Below, one piece after another: positions 35,961 through 48,600 of a stretch of DNA of 64,000 nt (its first letter is position 1; each line of letters opens with the position of its first letter). Location: assembly GCA_028023455.1 (NCBI GenBank), contig JAQFVV010006273.1:4100142-4164141 (forward strand), written 5' to 3'. The notes under the pieces were generated by a model. It was not told the DNA's origin. It did not search any database and saw nothing but the letters and a program-made list of their open reading frames with translations. This stretch comes from Epiperipatus broadwayi (lineage: Eukaryota > Onychophora > Udeonychophora > Euonychophora > Peripatidae). The position numbers were made by a program, and so were the translations under genes.

Positions 35961-37110
35961 TACTTGGTAATCAATAATAATAATAATTAATTATTAATAA
36001 TAACCAAATTTATTACTTTAACCATAACATACATATATAATTAAATACAGTCATTATATTACTACAATTTCTTAACATTAATAAAAATTGTTTATACTTT
36101 TTATTTAAGAAATATTGGAATATAGCTTTCGCTAGAAAAATGATACTTTTAAAAAATATATATATTTAATGATATATAGTATAAAACTAATCATTTTTAA
36201 TTTTATATTTAATGATGCAGTATATAAAAACTAAATAAATTAATTTATATAACTTTATTTTTGATTTAATATTATATTATTTTTATTTAAATGTTTGCAT
36301 TGTGATAATGATGATAATGATGATCAAATCCTATCACAAGATAATATCAGCTAGTCCTATGTTACTGATATATAAATACAGATCTTTTTCCAAATCTTAA
36401 AAAAGGGAAACATAAATAAAGAGTATATATAAACACAATATATGTACACATGGCATAAATGTGTGAAAGTTTAACTGTAAGAATTTTTTTTTTTTAACAC
36501 AAGGAAAAACCTTTATAATTTATTTTGTTTTATACATATAAAAATTTTTTAAAGAAGGAAAGTTAAGTTTATTGTTTTTATCTTGTAAAAGTGACATTAA
36601 TTAAAAAATATAAGGCCAGCTGGGATGGTTTAGCTTTTTTTTTCATGCAGAACTATAAATAGTTTTTTTAAATGAATGACAGAAGAAAAAGATCCAAGCC
36701 ATAATTGAGAAACTGTGTTTTTAAAAAAAGAAGTAGGCAGAAAAAAGTTCAGTGAAAGCCCTAGTCCGAAAGACTGTGTTCATGGTGAGAACTGTACAAG
36801 CATAATTAATTACAGAATTAAAAAAATTAATCCCAGTGAACAGACATTGTCACTTTATGGAATGCTAATTATTAGTTTTTAGAATTCTGTTCTGGATAAT
36901 TTGCAAACCACTAGTAGGAGTAAACGTTTTCTGACTACACTGGTCTTACTTAATCATCGTCAGCCTGTTTCTGACTTCCAAGTGCCAATGCCTGCCTGTT
37001 AATAAAATACTTATCCACCACAACCATATCTTTGTAGTCTTGAACTTAAGGAAAATGTCTAAAGCCCTGAGCTTGTCATCAGTTTTAAAGACACTTGAAA
37101 AAAAATCCTA
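35961..37110. other. ABCC intron, nothing recognised
   Basis: AT-rich up to about 36880. The part from 36890 to 37110, next to the inverted LINE-A piece, is less AT-rich but has no match in the window that I could find. Confidence 0.4.
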
Positions 37111-37840
37111 ATTACTCCCAACATGCATATCTCATACTTTTTAAAGTGGTCTGAAGTCGCTGTATTGCTCTTCTATTAAGTGTCCAAGTCTCAAATCCAT
37201 AAGTAAGAATTGATAAAACACATTTATTAAAAAGCTTTCTTTTCAAACACATAGGTATATTTTCTTTTAGTATCAAGTTATTTCTACCAGTAATATTCTA
37301 TGATTAATTTCATCCATTATGTTTCCATCTGTATTAATAATCTGACCAAGGTATTAATAGCTGTTAACTTCCTCTAACTGATCAAAATCAATCTTTATTT
37401 TTATATTTTAAAAAAATTCATTAAACATTACTTTAGTCTTTTTAACATTTGTCTTTAGTCCTACTTTCATCTGATAACTCCTGCAACATTTCCTGCAGCT
37501 CTACAACATTATTTGCAAAAACAACTACATCATCTGCAAACAGGTGTTACTTATCTTATTGAAAAAATTAAAAGACTGAAGTGGAGTTGGGCTGGACATA
37601 TTGATAGAAGAGATGATAATAGATGGACAATTGAAATATTAAACTGGATTCCAAGAGATCGTAAAAGACTCAGAAAGAAACCACATGTAAGATGGATGGA
37701 TGAAATAAGAAATTGTGCAGGGGTGATGTGGAGAAAAGAAGCTAAAGATCGAAGAAGATGGATTGAACTTGGAGAGACCTTCATTCTGCAGTGGATTAAT
37801 AATTGTGGATGATGATGTTACTAATTTCAGATATTCTTTT
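37111..37840. mobile_element. LINE-A copy 3: 5'-truncated with 5' inversion (twin priming)
   Basis: The right part (about 37541-37840) follows the LINE-A 3' end (54686-54960) on the plus strand, encoding TYLIEKIKRLKWSWAGHIDR through RRWIELGETFILQWI with no stop. The left part (about 37111-37540) is the reverse complement of LINE-A 54190-54645, the next segment upstream. The join reads CATCTGCAAACAGGTG; the two parents share AA(A) there. An inverted upstream block followed by a direct 3' block with a small gap (about 40 bases lost) is the classic twin-priming product of target-primed reverse transcription. Confidence 0.85.
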
Positions 37841-37844
37841 GCCT

Positions 37845-39412
37845 TTGTAAATTAAATGTTTAAAAAAGAAAAAAAAACATACTTCATGGGAAGTAAGATT
37901 AATTATTTATTGATTTAATATTTTTTTATATAAATACAATTGATGACTTAATTTCTATATACATATACGTAAATGTAATAAGTTCACCTATACACAACTA
38001 TAGAGAAGTTTGTTATTTCTATAAATTAAATACGGATTTAATTGCCTGCCTAATCTTTTATTTAAAATACCCATTCAAAACTCTTTGTTTTCTTCTTATT
38101 TATTATTATGTAAACCTTGATAAAATTCCTTCATATATTTCATGATGCCATCTTTTTATTAATAGTTCTATCTTTTTTTCTTTTTGCTGAAATAACTTTA
38201 ATCAAATACAGATATTATTTTATATTTGTGAGATTTTTCTATAGCTTTCAATTGCCAATTCATAATTGTATTTTCTTATATTATTATTAGTTTTTTTTTT
38301 AAATACTATTTTGCAAAACTTTAGATATTTCTTTCTTTTTAATGATCAGCATAAAGATTGCTTCTGGAAGTTGTTTTAAGCAATCAAAGACTTTTATTAT
38401 TATTTTCCAAACACTCCTAGGCTCTGAAACTTAATTTAGCAAGAGTCTCTTTATGTAAAATTAGATAATATAATAGTTTTAAATTGTGATAATTTAACAG
38501 AAAATAATATTATATATAAAACAGCAAAAATGATATATATAAAGTATTTTACAAAAAAAAAAAACAACAATTATTTAATTTAGAGTAATGCAGCAAAAAA
38601 AATTAATTAATTTATAGATACCTCTATTTTATTTCAGGTTAAATATATCACCCCAAATAGTGATCCAAGGGGAAAAATTTTTTTTTTTTGGTTTTTAGTG
38701 CATTACTTCTGAAATCAAACAAAAGTTGCTTTTTTAAATAAAATATTTATATATATTATTTTTTTATATTTTAGTATTCATATAATTTGCAACAAACATT
38801 TTATTATCTAACTATTCATATTCTAATTTAAATGCTAATAATGCAAATAATGTCACAATATTTGTATTTCTTGAAATAAAATTCACATTTGGTAAAAATT
38901 GTTTACAATACTTTTATTTTTTTTTTTGCTTTTAAAGGCAATGTCTTTTTAAAAAAAGCAACTTTTATTTTAGTTAAACAATCAAGAGAAATTAAGATTT
39001 CATTCTTTTTTTTTATTTTAAATAATTGTAAACACTTTTTAGTGAATATTCAATCTTGGTATTTTGTTTTTTAATATACATCTTCTAGTGCACATTATTT
39101 AACTGATATCATTGGATTTGAAGTTTGGTCTACCAAAACTAGTAGACTGAGAAATTGGATGAACAATCCTGAAATATTTCCATGCCATATTGCATTGTCA
39201 TTGATAACCAACATGTATACAAAATTTGAAGAAAATCCATTTGATAGAAGTATTTAAAAAGTTATTTACAAGATTTGACTCAAACAAACAAATAAACAAT
39301 TTCTAAGTTAAGAAGAATTATTTAAAAACAACATTTGAAGGAAAAATAAAACATTTCAAATAAAAACTTTTATTATATGGGCATGAAACACAATTATTAA
39401 TATATATCATAC
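37845..39412. other. ABCC intron, nothing recognised
   Basis: AT-rich DNA between the LINE-A fragment and the ABCC exon, with several T-runs. No gene or repeat copy was recognised. Confidence 0.5.
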
Positions 39413-39568
39413 CTGGCAGAATTTGTTCTAGTGCTATTTTCTGGTGACATCTCAAACATATCCTCATCTTTAAGACCATTTTTAAAAGCTTTAAGCAGCA
39501 AAGAAAAAAGCCATGATACAGAAATATATGAAAATATTGAAACATGAGAAAGTGGCAAAACATTAGAC
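39413..39568 (-). CDS. ABC transporter subfamily C (MRP, ABCC4/5-like), N-terminal linker exon
   Basis: Internal exon on the minus strand. It begins after a TTTTAG acceptor (border at 39569/39568) and ends at a CAG|GTATGA-type donor just below 39413. It reads one base of a split codon, 51 codons, then two bases (phase 2). The peptide has the MRP linker signature before transmembrane domain 1: SYISVSWLFSLLLKAFKNG, then an acidic KDEDMFEMSPENST stretch, comparable to the 'FSWLSPLLKKGYKRPLEEDDL' region of the family. The phase-2 end joins cleanly to the exon at 24729, making a split arginine codon before LQKLW. ABCC proteins are ATP-driven exporters of organic anions and conjugates in the plasma membrane or other membranes. 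The exon with the start codon, at higher coordinates, was not found. Assignment to ABCC is strong; the choice between ABCC4 and ABCC5 is open. Confidence 0.8.
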
Positions 39569-42068
39569 CTAAAACAAAAAATACATATTAACTGTATGTG
39601 TGCACACACACATATATATTATATAATGTAACAATTTATAAATATACACAAATGTACACATAACATTTTAATTCTTTGTTTGTAATAACCAATATATATG
39701 TATGGTAGTTTAAAGATTTTTATGGGTAAATAAAATTAAAGAAATTCCTGGAAAATAATCATTTATCAATTGTCTCCATTGAAAAATTTTTATGATCAGC
39801 ATTCAAAAATTTTCATTTTAAAATATATAAAAAAATTATTCTCTCTAAAGAAATATGCTACCAATGTTTTGATGAAATATTATTCATCTTTATCAAGACT
39901 ATGTTATCTTGAAAAATTATAGTGTCTCAACTAATAATAAGATTGCATATGAATTAAAGTTTTTTCATTAGATAGTTTATAAGATGGAAAAAAATTACAA
40001 AATTTTCTGTCATTACATGATCACTCTTTCTTATGTTTGCTCATAATTGTTATTAAAACAGGCAAAACTCTCAATTTTATTCTCATAGTTTTGTAGTTAA
40101 GTAGTGATAAAAGGTGGCTTCTGGAGGGTTGCATTAGATCCTAAGATCGAGATGCAGTGCTCTCAGATCCAAGGTTCCTCACTGATGAAGGCCACAAACC
40201 AGAAACTAGTCTGGGGATATTGGTTGAGTAGATACTAGATAGGGATTTTATGCATAAGCCTTCTGGCATCCATTGATTACTCTGGCTTGCACTGAGTGGC
40301 ACTACTGCATGGAGAGTTTTGTCTGTTTTAATATTACTTAAAGTACAACATTTTTTTTAGAACAACATAGCATTGACATAGAGAATAAGATTTAATTGAA
40401 ACTTTGGCATTCTCTTGTATGTACAGGATTTTTATGCCTGTGGCTGAAAATATTTTAAGGATTTTCAGCCAGATTCATTGATTGCTATCATAAGGATTTA
40501 TCAACATGGAGGACTAATATATTATAGATCCCTTTTTAAAAAAATTTCATATATATTATAACTATAAGTATGGTGATAAATGAGAAGAAGCTTTATGTAT
40601 CTCATTAATTGGACAAGACAAATTGTAACTGTATAAATGGGAAATAGACTATCTTTAATCTATAATACTGTTTGATTGGATAAGTCAAAATTTTAATGAT
40701 GTACAATGGGATAAATTCAAGCTTATTATTTCTAAATTCTAAATCTCTAACCTCAAAACTATTAAAAATATATTAATGGGACTCACAATTATTTATTAAA
40801 TATAATTCAGAAACAAAGAGGATATTTTATTGAATCTGGATTATATTTTGAATAATAAATAACTATAACTTACTCTAATATATTATGTGAAGAAAATAAA
40901 ATGGAAACTAAAAAAAAATAATTTGGTTAAAAATTTTGTAAAAATAAATATTTTTATAAAATAATGAATTTAAAAACATTATATATTTTAAATGAAATCT
41001 TATTTCCTAAGTTGTTCCCCAATTCCCTCAATTAGTTTTTTTTTCAACTTCTCTTTTGTAACTAATTTCTTTCCACTAAATTTTAGTTAGTGCTTTAGAA
41101 AACTCTCAAGCAATTATATGTTCATTACTTTACGACTTTTCAAGACTAGAATTTCTATTTTAATTTCCAAATTGTTTATCATGCCAATTTTTAACATGCA
41201 TTATTGATTTTCCAGTAAACAATTTTATTTTAATTTTTCTGTTGGATACAGAAATTATTATATATAAAATATATTGTATTTCCAATACATTTTCATATAT
41301 CTTATCTTTTAAAATTTTATTTTTACATTCATCAGAATTAACATCCCATAAACAAGTAAAACATTCATATATTTCGATTTTTTTTTTGTGAAGACGATAT
41401 TTTACATTTGAATAATTCATTTTTCACTTTTTACTTTTATTAAACTCATCCAAAAAATTTTGCCGCGATGTGAACACTACAAAAGCTTTTTTAAATAGCA
41501 AAAAAAAACTGTCAAATTATTTTAAAAAGATTTTAAACTTTCAAATCATCATTAAAATATTTGCAAGTTTTTGAACATTCTTGTCAAACCACAAAAAAAA
41601 TTTGAGAAATGGCTGTAAGTATTTAAGCTTTTAAATAATTATAGCAAATAATTTAAAAAAATTTGAAAGTATAAAGTGGTTTTAAGAGAGCTTTTTTCAA
41701 ATCAAATTAAAATTTTTTGATAAGTTTCCAAATGAGAATTTTCAAAGCCATACATGTTTTCTTATATGGAGATAAGACATAATGTATATTATTTATGTGC
41801 TGTAGTATAATAGTTTTCTCAGGAAGTGAATAAAAAGATAAATAGGGACATTTTTAGTAATTTATTAATAATTGGGTGTCACTAGACAACAACCATATTT
41901 TGTGATCCCACATGTGATCTCTTACTTTCAGAAATTTTTTTTTAAAAGAGTAATTTAAAGCAGGCAATTAATTTTATTTTTCGATTGAATTACACGTGAT
42001 TTAAGTACTTAATTAGCTTTTTTTTTCTTTTTCAAGATATTTTTTTAAAATATTATTTTATATCCAAA
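39569..42068. other. Region upstream of the ABCC exon; one 'core' repeat copy
   Basis: AT-rich. About 40095-40325 is a copy of the core-containing repeat (CCTCACTGATGAAGGCC, CCAGAAACTAGTCTGGGGAT, then CTGGCATCCATTGATTACTC and CTGCATGGAGAG). Related pieces lie at 17930-18075 and 45560-45622. The exon that must precede 39568 was not found here. Confidence 0.5.
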
Positions 42069-43640
42069 AATGGATAAGTGGCCTAAAAAAAAATTCTTAA
42101 AATAACTATAACTAACTTTGAAAATCCATCTGCTGAGTTTCCAGCAAATACTTTGAAGCAACATGATGATTTAGAAGCACAAGGTGATAAGCATGTAGTG
42201 ATTGGTGGACCTGTTATGGATAAAAGTTAAAGTATCCAAAAAAGCTCAAAATATCAGTGCTCCACATAAAAAGATCAAAGATTCTGATGAATATTTGAAA
42301 CATGGGTGTTCATTTACAGGAGATGCCAATTATGCAAACCTATTGTGCATTGTTTGTAGAGATATATTATCTAACAGTACCATGAAAACATCTTTATTAA
42401 TATGCTATTTACAGGAAAAATCTCCGATATATGTAGAGAAAGATGTCAGTTTTTTTGAGTATTAAATGCCCAAATCTAACTTCTTTTGTGCTCTCTGCAA
42501 ACAAAGGCAATGGGAATGCAATTGACACATCATACAGAATAAGTTACTGTATTTTTAAAAGCAGTAAAAATCATACAATTATTGAAAATTTGTTATCTTC
42601 AGTATCGAAGATGCTGTTCAATGTATATTCAGTGATAATCATGTTCAACAAAGTAACAATATTCCATTCTCAAATAACACAATTCCTTGGAGAATTAAGG
42701 AAATGTCTGATAATATAAAATCAACAATATTTGAAATAGCCCCTTGTTTTTTAAACAGATGGATAAAAGTACTGATTTTCCAATTTGTCAATTTTCTTAT
42801 TATTGCAAGACATTTACATGATACGGTTTTGAGGAAAATCTTTTATTGTGTTATCCCCTTTCAGAAACATGCACAGGCAAAAACATATTCAGTGCCATAC
42901 AGGATTATTTTTGTAAAAAAGAAACTGTTTGGACCAATTACTGTGCTGTTTGTACAAATGATGGAAAATTTATGTCTGGATATTATATAAGCTTATTCAG
43001 TTACACCATTCACCATATAGATTGGAATCATTGCTGTACATACAGACACAGCCTAGAAACCAAATCTCTGCCACATTAATTGAAGGAAGTGCTCTGTCAA
43101 TATGTAAAAGCTGTTAATTTTATTAAAACCAGTTCAATAAAGTCCAGACTATTAATCTCTTTGCATGAAGAGATGGACAGCCTTCATATAACACTACTTT
43201 TGCATGCTGAAGTGAGGTAGCTTTCACAAGTAAAAGTATTGACATGATTGATTGATTAGAGACATGAAATACAAGTTTTATTGAAGACCATTATTTTGAA
43301 TTAAGTTCTAAGTTTCATGAAACTGAATGACTTCAACAACTTGCATACTTATCTGAGATTTTTTCAGAAATATATAAACTTAATTTAGGAAGATAGAACA
43401 ATTCCATAACTATCTTTAAAATGTTTGACAAATTTCATTAAGAAGTTAGATTTTTGGGAATATTGTATGACAAAGAGCAATGTGAAATTTTTGCTACACT
43501 TCAGAGTTTCTTATTTAACATTGATATTGTTAGAGAATCCATCAATTTATCACTAGTAATTTCTAAGGCCAAACAATGTTTTACTCTATTATACACCAAT
43601 AATTTTTTTAATAAAAATAAAAGTAGACCTCTTTTTTTTT
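42069..43640 (+). pseudogene. BED-finger hAT transposase pseudogene (ZBED5/FAM200-like)
   Basis: Starting near MDKWPKKK, the plus strand follows a ZBED5/FAM200/SCAND3-type hAT protein. The BED finger region reads DEYLKHGCSFTGDANYANLL then CIVCRDILSNSTMKTSLL and DVSFFEY. Then come SYRISYCIFKSSKNHTIIEN; PLSETCTGKNIFSAIQDYF and WTNYCAVCTNDGKFMSGYY in the catalytic part; HSLETKSLPH, VKAVNFIKTS, and LLLHAEVR-stop-LSQVKVLT, where the family has 'LHTEVRWLSRGKVL'. Pieces fall in different frames, with several stops and frameshifts, and the C-terminal dimerisation region was not found. The element is dead. Its family is not the source of the small hAT at 19.2 kb as far as I can tell, but the two proteins belong to related groups. 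Confidence 0.8.
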
Positions 43641-43642
43641 AA

Positions 43643-43803
43643 CTCATGTTGTTATATAGATTTAAGCTCCCCAAATTATTTTTTACAAGCACCATATGTT
43701 AAATTTGATTTTTTTTCATGGATTTAGTTATATAAGTTCTTTTGAATCCTGGTGCTTGTAAAATAGTTTTCTGGGTTTAAATCCATATAACAACTTGGGC
43801 TAA
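43643..43803. repeat. Inverted-repeat hairpin element
   Basis: The block GTTGTTATATAGATTTAAGC...TTTTTTACAAGCACC (from 43649) returns as a reverse complement, GGTGCTTGTAAAATAG...GGGTTTAAATCCATATAACA, ending near 43800. Arms of about 50 bp are separated by about 55 bp. It sits just after the transposase pseudogene and could be a MITE or part of that element's end. Confidence 0.65.
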
Positions 43804-44034
43804 AAATAAAATAATTTTACTTTTATTCTTAATTAACCCTATAATAAAAAAAACTATTTGTGTACAATGGAGTGAAAAGTAGTTTATCCTCAGAAACTAT
43901 CAGTGGTGATTAATGGATATATGGATTCTGTAGCAATATCAACACTAAATCAATTTGAAGTTAATTTATGTAAATAAGATCCCATATTTTAAATTTTTTT
44001 ACAAAAATGAAATATGTAATCTTTAAATACAGGC
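43804..44034. other. AT-rich DNA, nothing recognised
   Basis: Short AT-rich spacer between the hairpin element and the S1 repeat; no feature seen. Confidence 0.5.
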
Positions 44035-44380
44035 ATATATTATATCCCTGGAGTTTAGATACAATTATAGGGGATGAGAACCCAAACTTTCAAACTCCCC
44101 TCAGTTGTTCACTCTATCTCATACAACTGATACACATGACCACACATGTAAAAAAGGTAAATGATCTCCAATTTACAATTTCATGCTGAACCAGTACTCA
44201 TCAATTGGTTCAGCTCATCTCCCCGCCACATATACATATATATAATAAGTGCTTGGTTTATATTAAGATACCAAATCTTCAAACTTCAATATATTTCACC
44301 CTCCTACTCTTCAGCCATCCATACCATTGAATATCTGATAATGGAATAATAAATCCTTTGTTGATGTCAATATTATTGTC
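44035..44380 (-). repeat. SINE-like family S1, copy on minus strand
   Basis: Aligns in order with 59758-60110: CAACTGATACACATGACCAC, TTTCATGCTGAACCAGTACTC, ATCAATTGGTTCA, TTTATATTAAGATA, CTTCAGCCATCCATACCATTG, CTTGTTGATGTCAAT-like. The head with the B-box-like motif is at the low-coordinate end (GAACCCAAACTTTCAA on plus). Confidence 0.65.
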
Positions 44381-44454
44381 ATGCCTACATTAACCCTAAG
44401 TCATTCTGACTCTTCATGTATAAGACATTGTCCATTGAAATACAGAGAAGAGAG

Positions 44455-44670
44455 ACAAGCATACTTTATATCCCTGGAGCTTAGATGTAATTATAGGGGA
44501 TATGAACCCAGAATTTCAAGCTCTCTTCAGCTATTCAATCTATTTCATACAACTGATACACATGGCCACACACATGTGAAAAAAGGTTAATGATCATCAA
44601 TATACATATTGCATGCTGGACCAGCATTCATTAGTTGATCCAATCTACTCCCCTCTAACTCTTCACCCAT
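44455..44670 (-). repeat. SINE-like family S1, second copy, partly truncated
   Basis: GGAGCTTAGATGTAATTATA then GGGGATATGAACCCAGAATT, followed by ATACAACTGATACACATGGC and GCATGCTGGACCAGCATTC. It repeats the neighbouring copy at 44035 in the same orientation, so the two may be a tandem duplication or two insertions. Confidence 0.6.
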
Positions 44671-44795
44671 CTGTACCATTATATATATATATATATATAT
44701 ATAATTAAATAAATTTGAAGAAATATAACTCTTCACCCATCTGTACCATTATATATATATATATATATATATAATTAAATAAATTTGAAGAAATA
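44656..44795. repeat. Tandem duplication, 2 x 70 bp, with (AT)n
   Basis: TAACTCTTCACCCATCTGTA, an (AT)n run and AATTAAATAAATTTGAAGAA occur twice head to tail with period 70 and no visible difference. It begins inside the truncated S1 copy. Confidence 0.85.
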
Positions 44796-47700
44796 TCAAT
44801 TTTAATCATCTTGTGTAATACATTTTTTTATGTGTGGCTGCTGTACTATATGAAAAATTTAGAACTTTCTCTGCAGTATATATGTATTTTAGGAATAATC
44901 TTTTTATTTACCTACCTTGAAACACTAAATTTTATGTAAATTTAACAGCTACTCAATTTATATTGAAGGGCCATAGTGATAATAGTTAGCTCTACAATCA
45001 CTATTTATAAATTATTCTATTTTAACACACATATATACTAACCAAATGCAGTGTCAGAGATTTCTTAATCAAGGTTTTTAATAATATAAATCTCTCAATC
45101 TGCCTTGATTATTATATTGAAATAAGTTAATTTATAAAAGAGGACTGTAATGCTAAATATTCAGTTTGTCATCAAATTGTTTATCATTTTAGGATTAATA
45201 TAAATTAAGCAGCTATTATATTTGGGTCTATTATTAGTGGTACTTCAAGTAATGAAAAAGGAATTATTTTTAAAATATATATACAATGTTGAAAGATGTG
45301 TTAATTTTTTTACATAGCATGACAGGTATGATAAAAACTATTACCCGTGATATCTCTTCAAAGGCATGTTAATTTTGTTTATTACTAAAAACATAAGATT
45401 GTAAATGAGTAATATCTAAATAAAATAGACGTATTCAGTAACATAATAAAATAAATGTTTAAAATGTCTAATTACACCATATGATCACCATTCTTTATGC
45501 TTACACAAGCTGTTTTTCACAGAGGCAAAACTTTTCATACAGTGGCACCACTCTTACTTTCTACTTCACCATCCATTGATTACCCTGGCTTGCACCGAGT
45601 GGTGCTACTGCATGGAGAGTTGCTGGGTTTGGAAAAAGATAAGGGGGATTTAGATATAAAGGCTATAGAGTTGACAAAGATTATGTTGTGGAAATGGAAT
45701 GGAGCAGAATATGGGAAAATTTAGAGTGGGGAATGGAAAATAAAGTGGCTAACAGGTTTATCTGGGCATAATTGCTGAGATATTCTTGACTTCGTTTAAG
45801 GAGAAACTACAGTACATTACATCACCCCTGTGAAGTATCTATTTTGTTATAATCAATTATAATGATTAAAAATTTATATAATTTATTTCATATCTAAATA
45901 AAATTTTTATTAACTGTAACATTTTAAAGTTTTTATTTCAATTTATTTCATTATTAAAAAAAAAGAAAAGAAAAAATTCTCAATTATTAATGCTTTCATT
46001 CTTAACATATTTGGAATGAAATACACTTATTAAATCTTTAATTTACAAAGATCATAAAATAAATATACTTTTTATTAGACTAAAGTTAACAAATCTTATT
46101 TTAAAAAGATTTACAATCTCTGAAAATGTCATCATAATATTTTATATAATCACCTTCAACATTGAAAGATTTGCTGCAATCAATTTTTAAATTTTCTCCA
46201 AAAAAAATCATGACTTCTGCAATAGAGGTCACAAAGTCACTGGACTTTCAACAAATGTCCAGTATTGCCTTTTACTTTTATATATATTTAATCATTTTAA
46301 TATACTTGCATGAACTTTAAATTTTGATCAACCAGATGTCCATGATTTTCATTACCTTCATGTAAAAAAAAATCCTAAGGTTAATTGCTTACTTGATGTC
46401 ATGTTACAAACAAGCAGCAAATATGACAAGTGGAATTTTTATGTGAGAACTTTCAACTTAAAATTATACTAAATTAAACAGATGTTCTATCTATGATTAC
46501 TAAGTAGGTAGACTCTATGACAAGACTCTCATTAGCGCTGATTTATTTTGGCCATATTTATTGAACATATTTTTTGAACAATATCTTATATATTCATTTT
46601 TTTTATTATTATTTAAAAAACATTTTAGATTATATTTTTTTGTGTTTTATTTTTTTCTTGATTGAATATGAATGTATCTAAATAGTAACTTTTCAGATCT
46701 TAAAACTCATCATAATTATTTTTCTTAACATGCTAGTTATATATAATCACATTTACCTTTTCATTTTCTGTGCTCTATTTTTTTTTTTTAAATATTTATG
46801 TATATATATTTTTGCACATTTTATTTCTGATATAAAATATAATTGGTTTGATATTAATAACTTATGATTATTTTAAATTATCATTTTTGTCATTAGATTA
46901 TCATTTTTATTGTTTCAAAAGTCATTAAATAAAATTATGAATAGAAATTGTACTTTCCAATTTTCTAATGTAATTAGATCTTGGAACCTAAACTTGTAAT
47001 TATGTATAAAGAATGTAAGCAGTCTTTAAATAATACATTGCAAGACAAATCTCACTTCAATAGCCCCTCAACAAATGATTTATATAAGAGAGACATCAAA
47101 GACTACTTAGAAAGGGAGTGCATAATGAGAGAGAATGGTGTGATTTTTTGCAATAGTAAATAATTGTAATATAGTGAAGTTAAAGTGAAGAATACAATGA
47201 TAAAAACAGATTATTTTTTTTTATCTATAATGCAAATGATTGTTCTCCATTCACAAGAGGATAAAAACCAATTATTACATTGTATGAGATTGACATAATG
47301 AAAGATATTGATCTGTCAACAATGACATAAATTTTGGATTTTGATACCTGTGGCTCATTCAAAGTTTTATACTGATAGAGAGTGTTATGGTATAGTGGAG
47401 ATGAGGTAAGCCTAAAAATTTAAATATATATATATATATATACTAAAATAAAGATTTTAAAAACCAAAGATGTAAAGATATTGCTTGGATTCATCCATAG
47501 ATGTTATTGCTGATTCTTAATATCAATATTGTCTGACATTTCACTGTGAATAAGCTAGGTTTTGACAAGCTGTTGTTACAATGAATTGATTTGCTCATAA
47601 TTTCCATTATTATTTTATCAATAAACATTTATCTAAACAACAAACACCTAAATAAGTATGTCAAAAGCAATGGAATTACATCTCCAATAATATTTGTTGC

Positions 47701-48600
47701 AGATATAATACAAGTATATGATTATACCATAAACACACACACAATGTTGATACACTTATACAGATTTTCTCATAAGTTCAGTATCATAGGAATAATATAT
47801 ATATTCACATTTTTACATTACCTGTTATGAGTGAGCAAGAAGCAGTGAATCCAAATAATTATATTAATAAACAATTGAAGTTATGGAAATTGCTATTACA
47901 TTTACGAAACTGTATACATAGTGTTCGTTAACTATAGTGTTGTAAGTAAGCTTGTAAAGTTTAATGAAGCAAGATATATTAGCATATGTATTATAAACAA
48001 CAAAGTTTTAGATAATTCTATGGTGATTTCTACCTTTCTTATTGTACTTATGGAATCATACAAAATCTCTCTGATGATTGTAAAAAACAACAACAACTTT
48101 TAACATAAGTGAGCTCAAAAATATCACCAATCTATTCCTAATGCTTATTTCTATGAGTATGTACTATCCACATAACATTTATTTTCTACTGAAATTAAAT
48201 AAAAATGATTTTGACCAACAGATAAAATTTTTGGAATACTACAGGTATATATAAAAAAAGAATATCAAGGTATTTGCTCTGATATATTATTGGATGGACA
48301 GCAGCAATTCTTCTGATATAATTAACCATTGTTTGTTCATTAAATAAATGTTTAAATTTGTGTATTGGAAATAATAATTGACTATATTTACCAAATTATA
48401 TATATATAAACTTTTGCCATTATTTTTCTAAGAAATTTATAAGTATACTTATTGGCTATAAAAAAATAATACTATTAGATTTACAATTAATTCATTGCTA
48501 CTTATCAAAGTACCTTGTGAACTTTATTCTCTAGTTAATGATAACTAGACATCTATTTTCTGACTAATATAAAATAGCTAACTTTAACTCCCCCCCCAAA
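44796..48600. other. AT-rich DNA; one 'core' repeat tail
   Basis: About 45560-45622 (CCATCCATTGATTACCCTGG, CTTGCACCGAGTGGTGCTAC, TGCATGGAGAG) matches the tail of the repeat at 40265-40325. A weak mariner-like reading at about 46120-46260 on the minus strand was not accepted. Nothing else was recognised. Confidence 0.45.

Noticed and set aside
41160-41420. 86-codon minus-strand frame upstream of the ABCC linker exon, considered as the missing first exon
   Set aside because: Ile/Lys/Tyr-rich with no likeness to ABCC N-termini and no phase-2 donor at its end.
46120-46300. Minus-strand reading resembling the end of a mariner transposase (NVEGDYIKYYDD)
   Set aside because: Only about ten residues look similar, no catalytic motif or TIR was found, and the frame is not open upstream.
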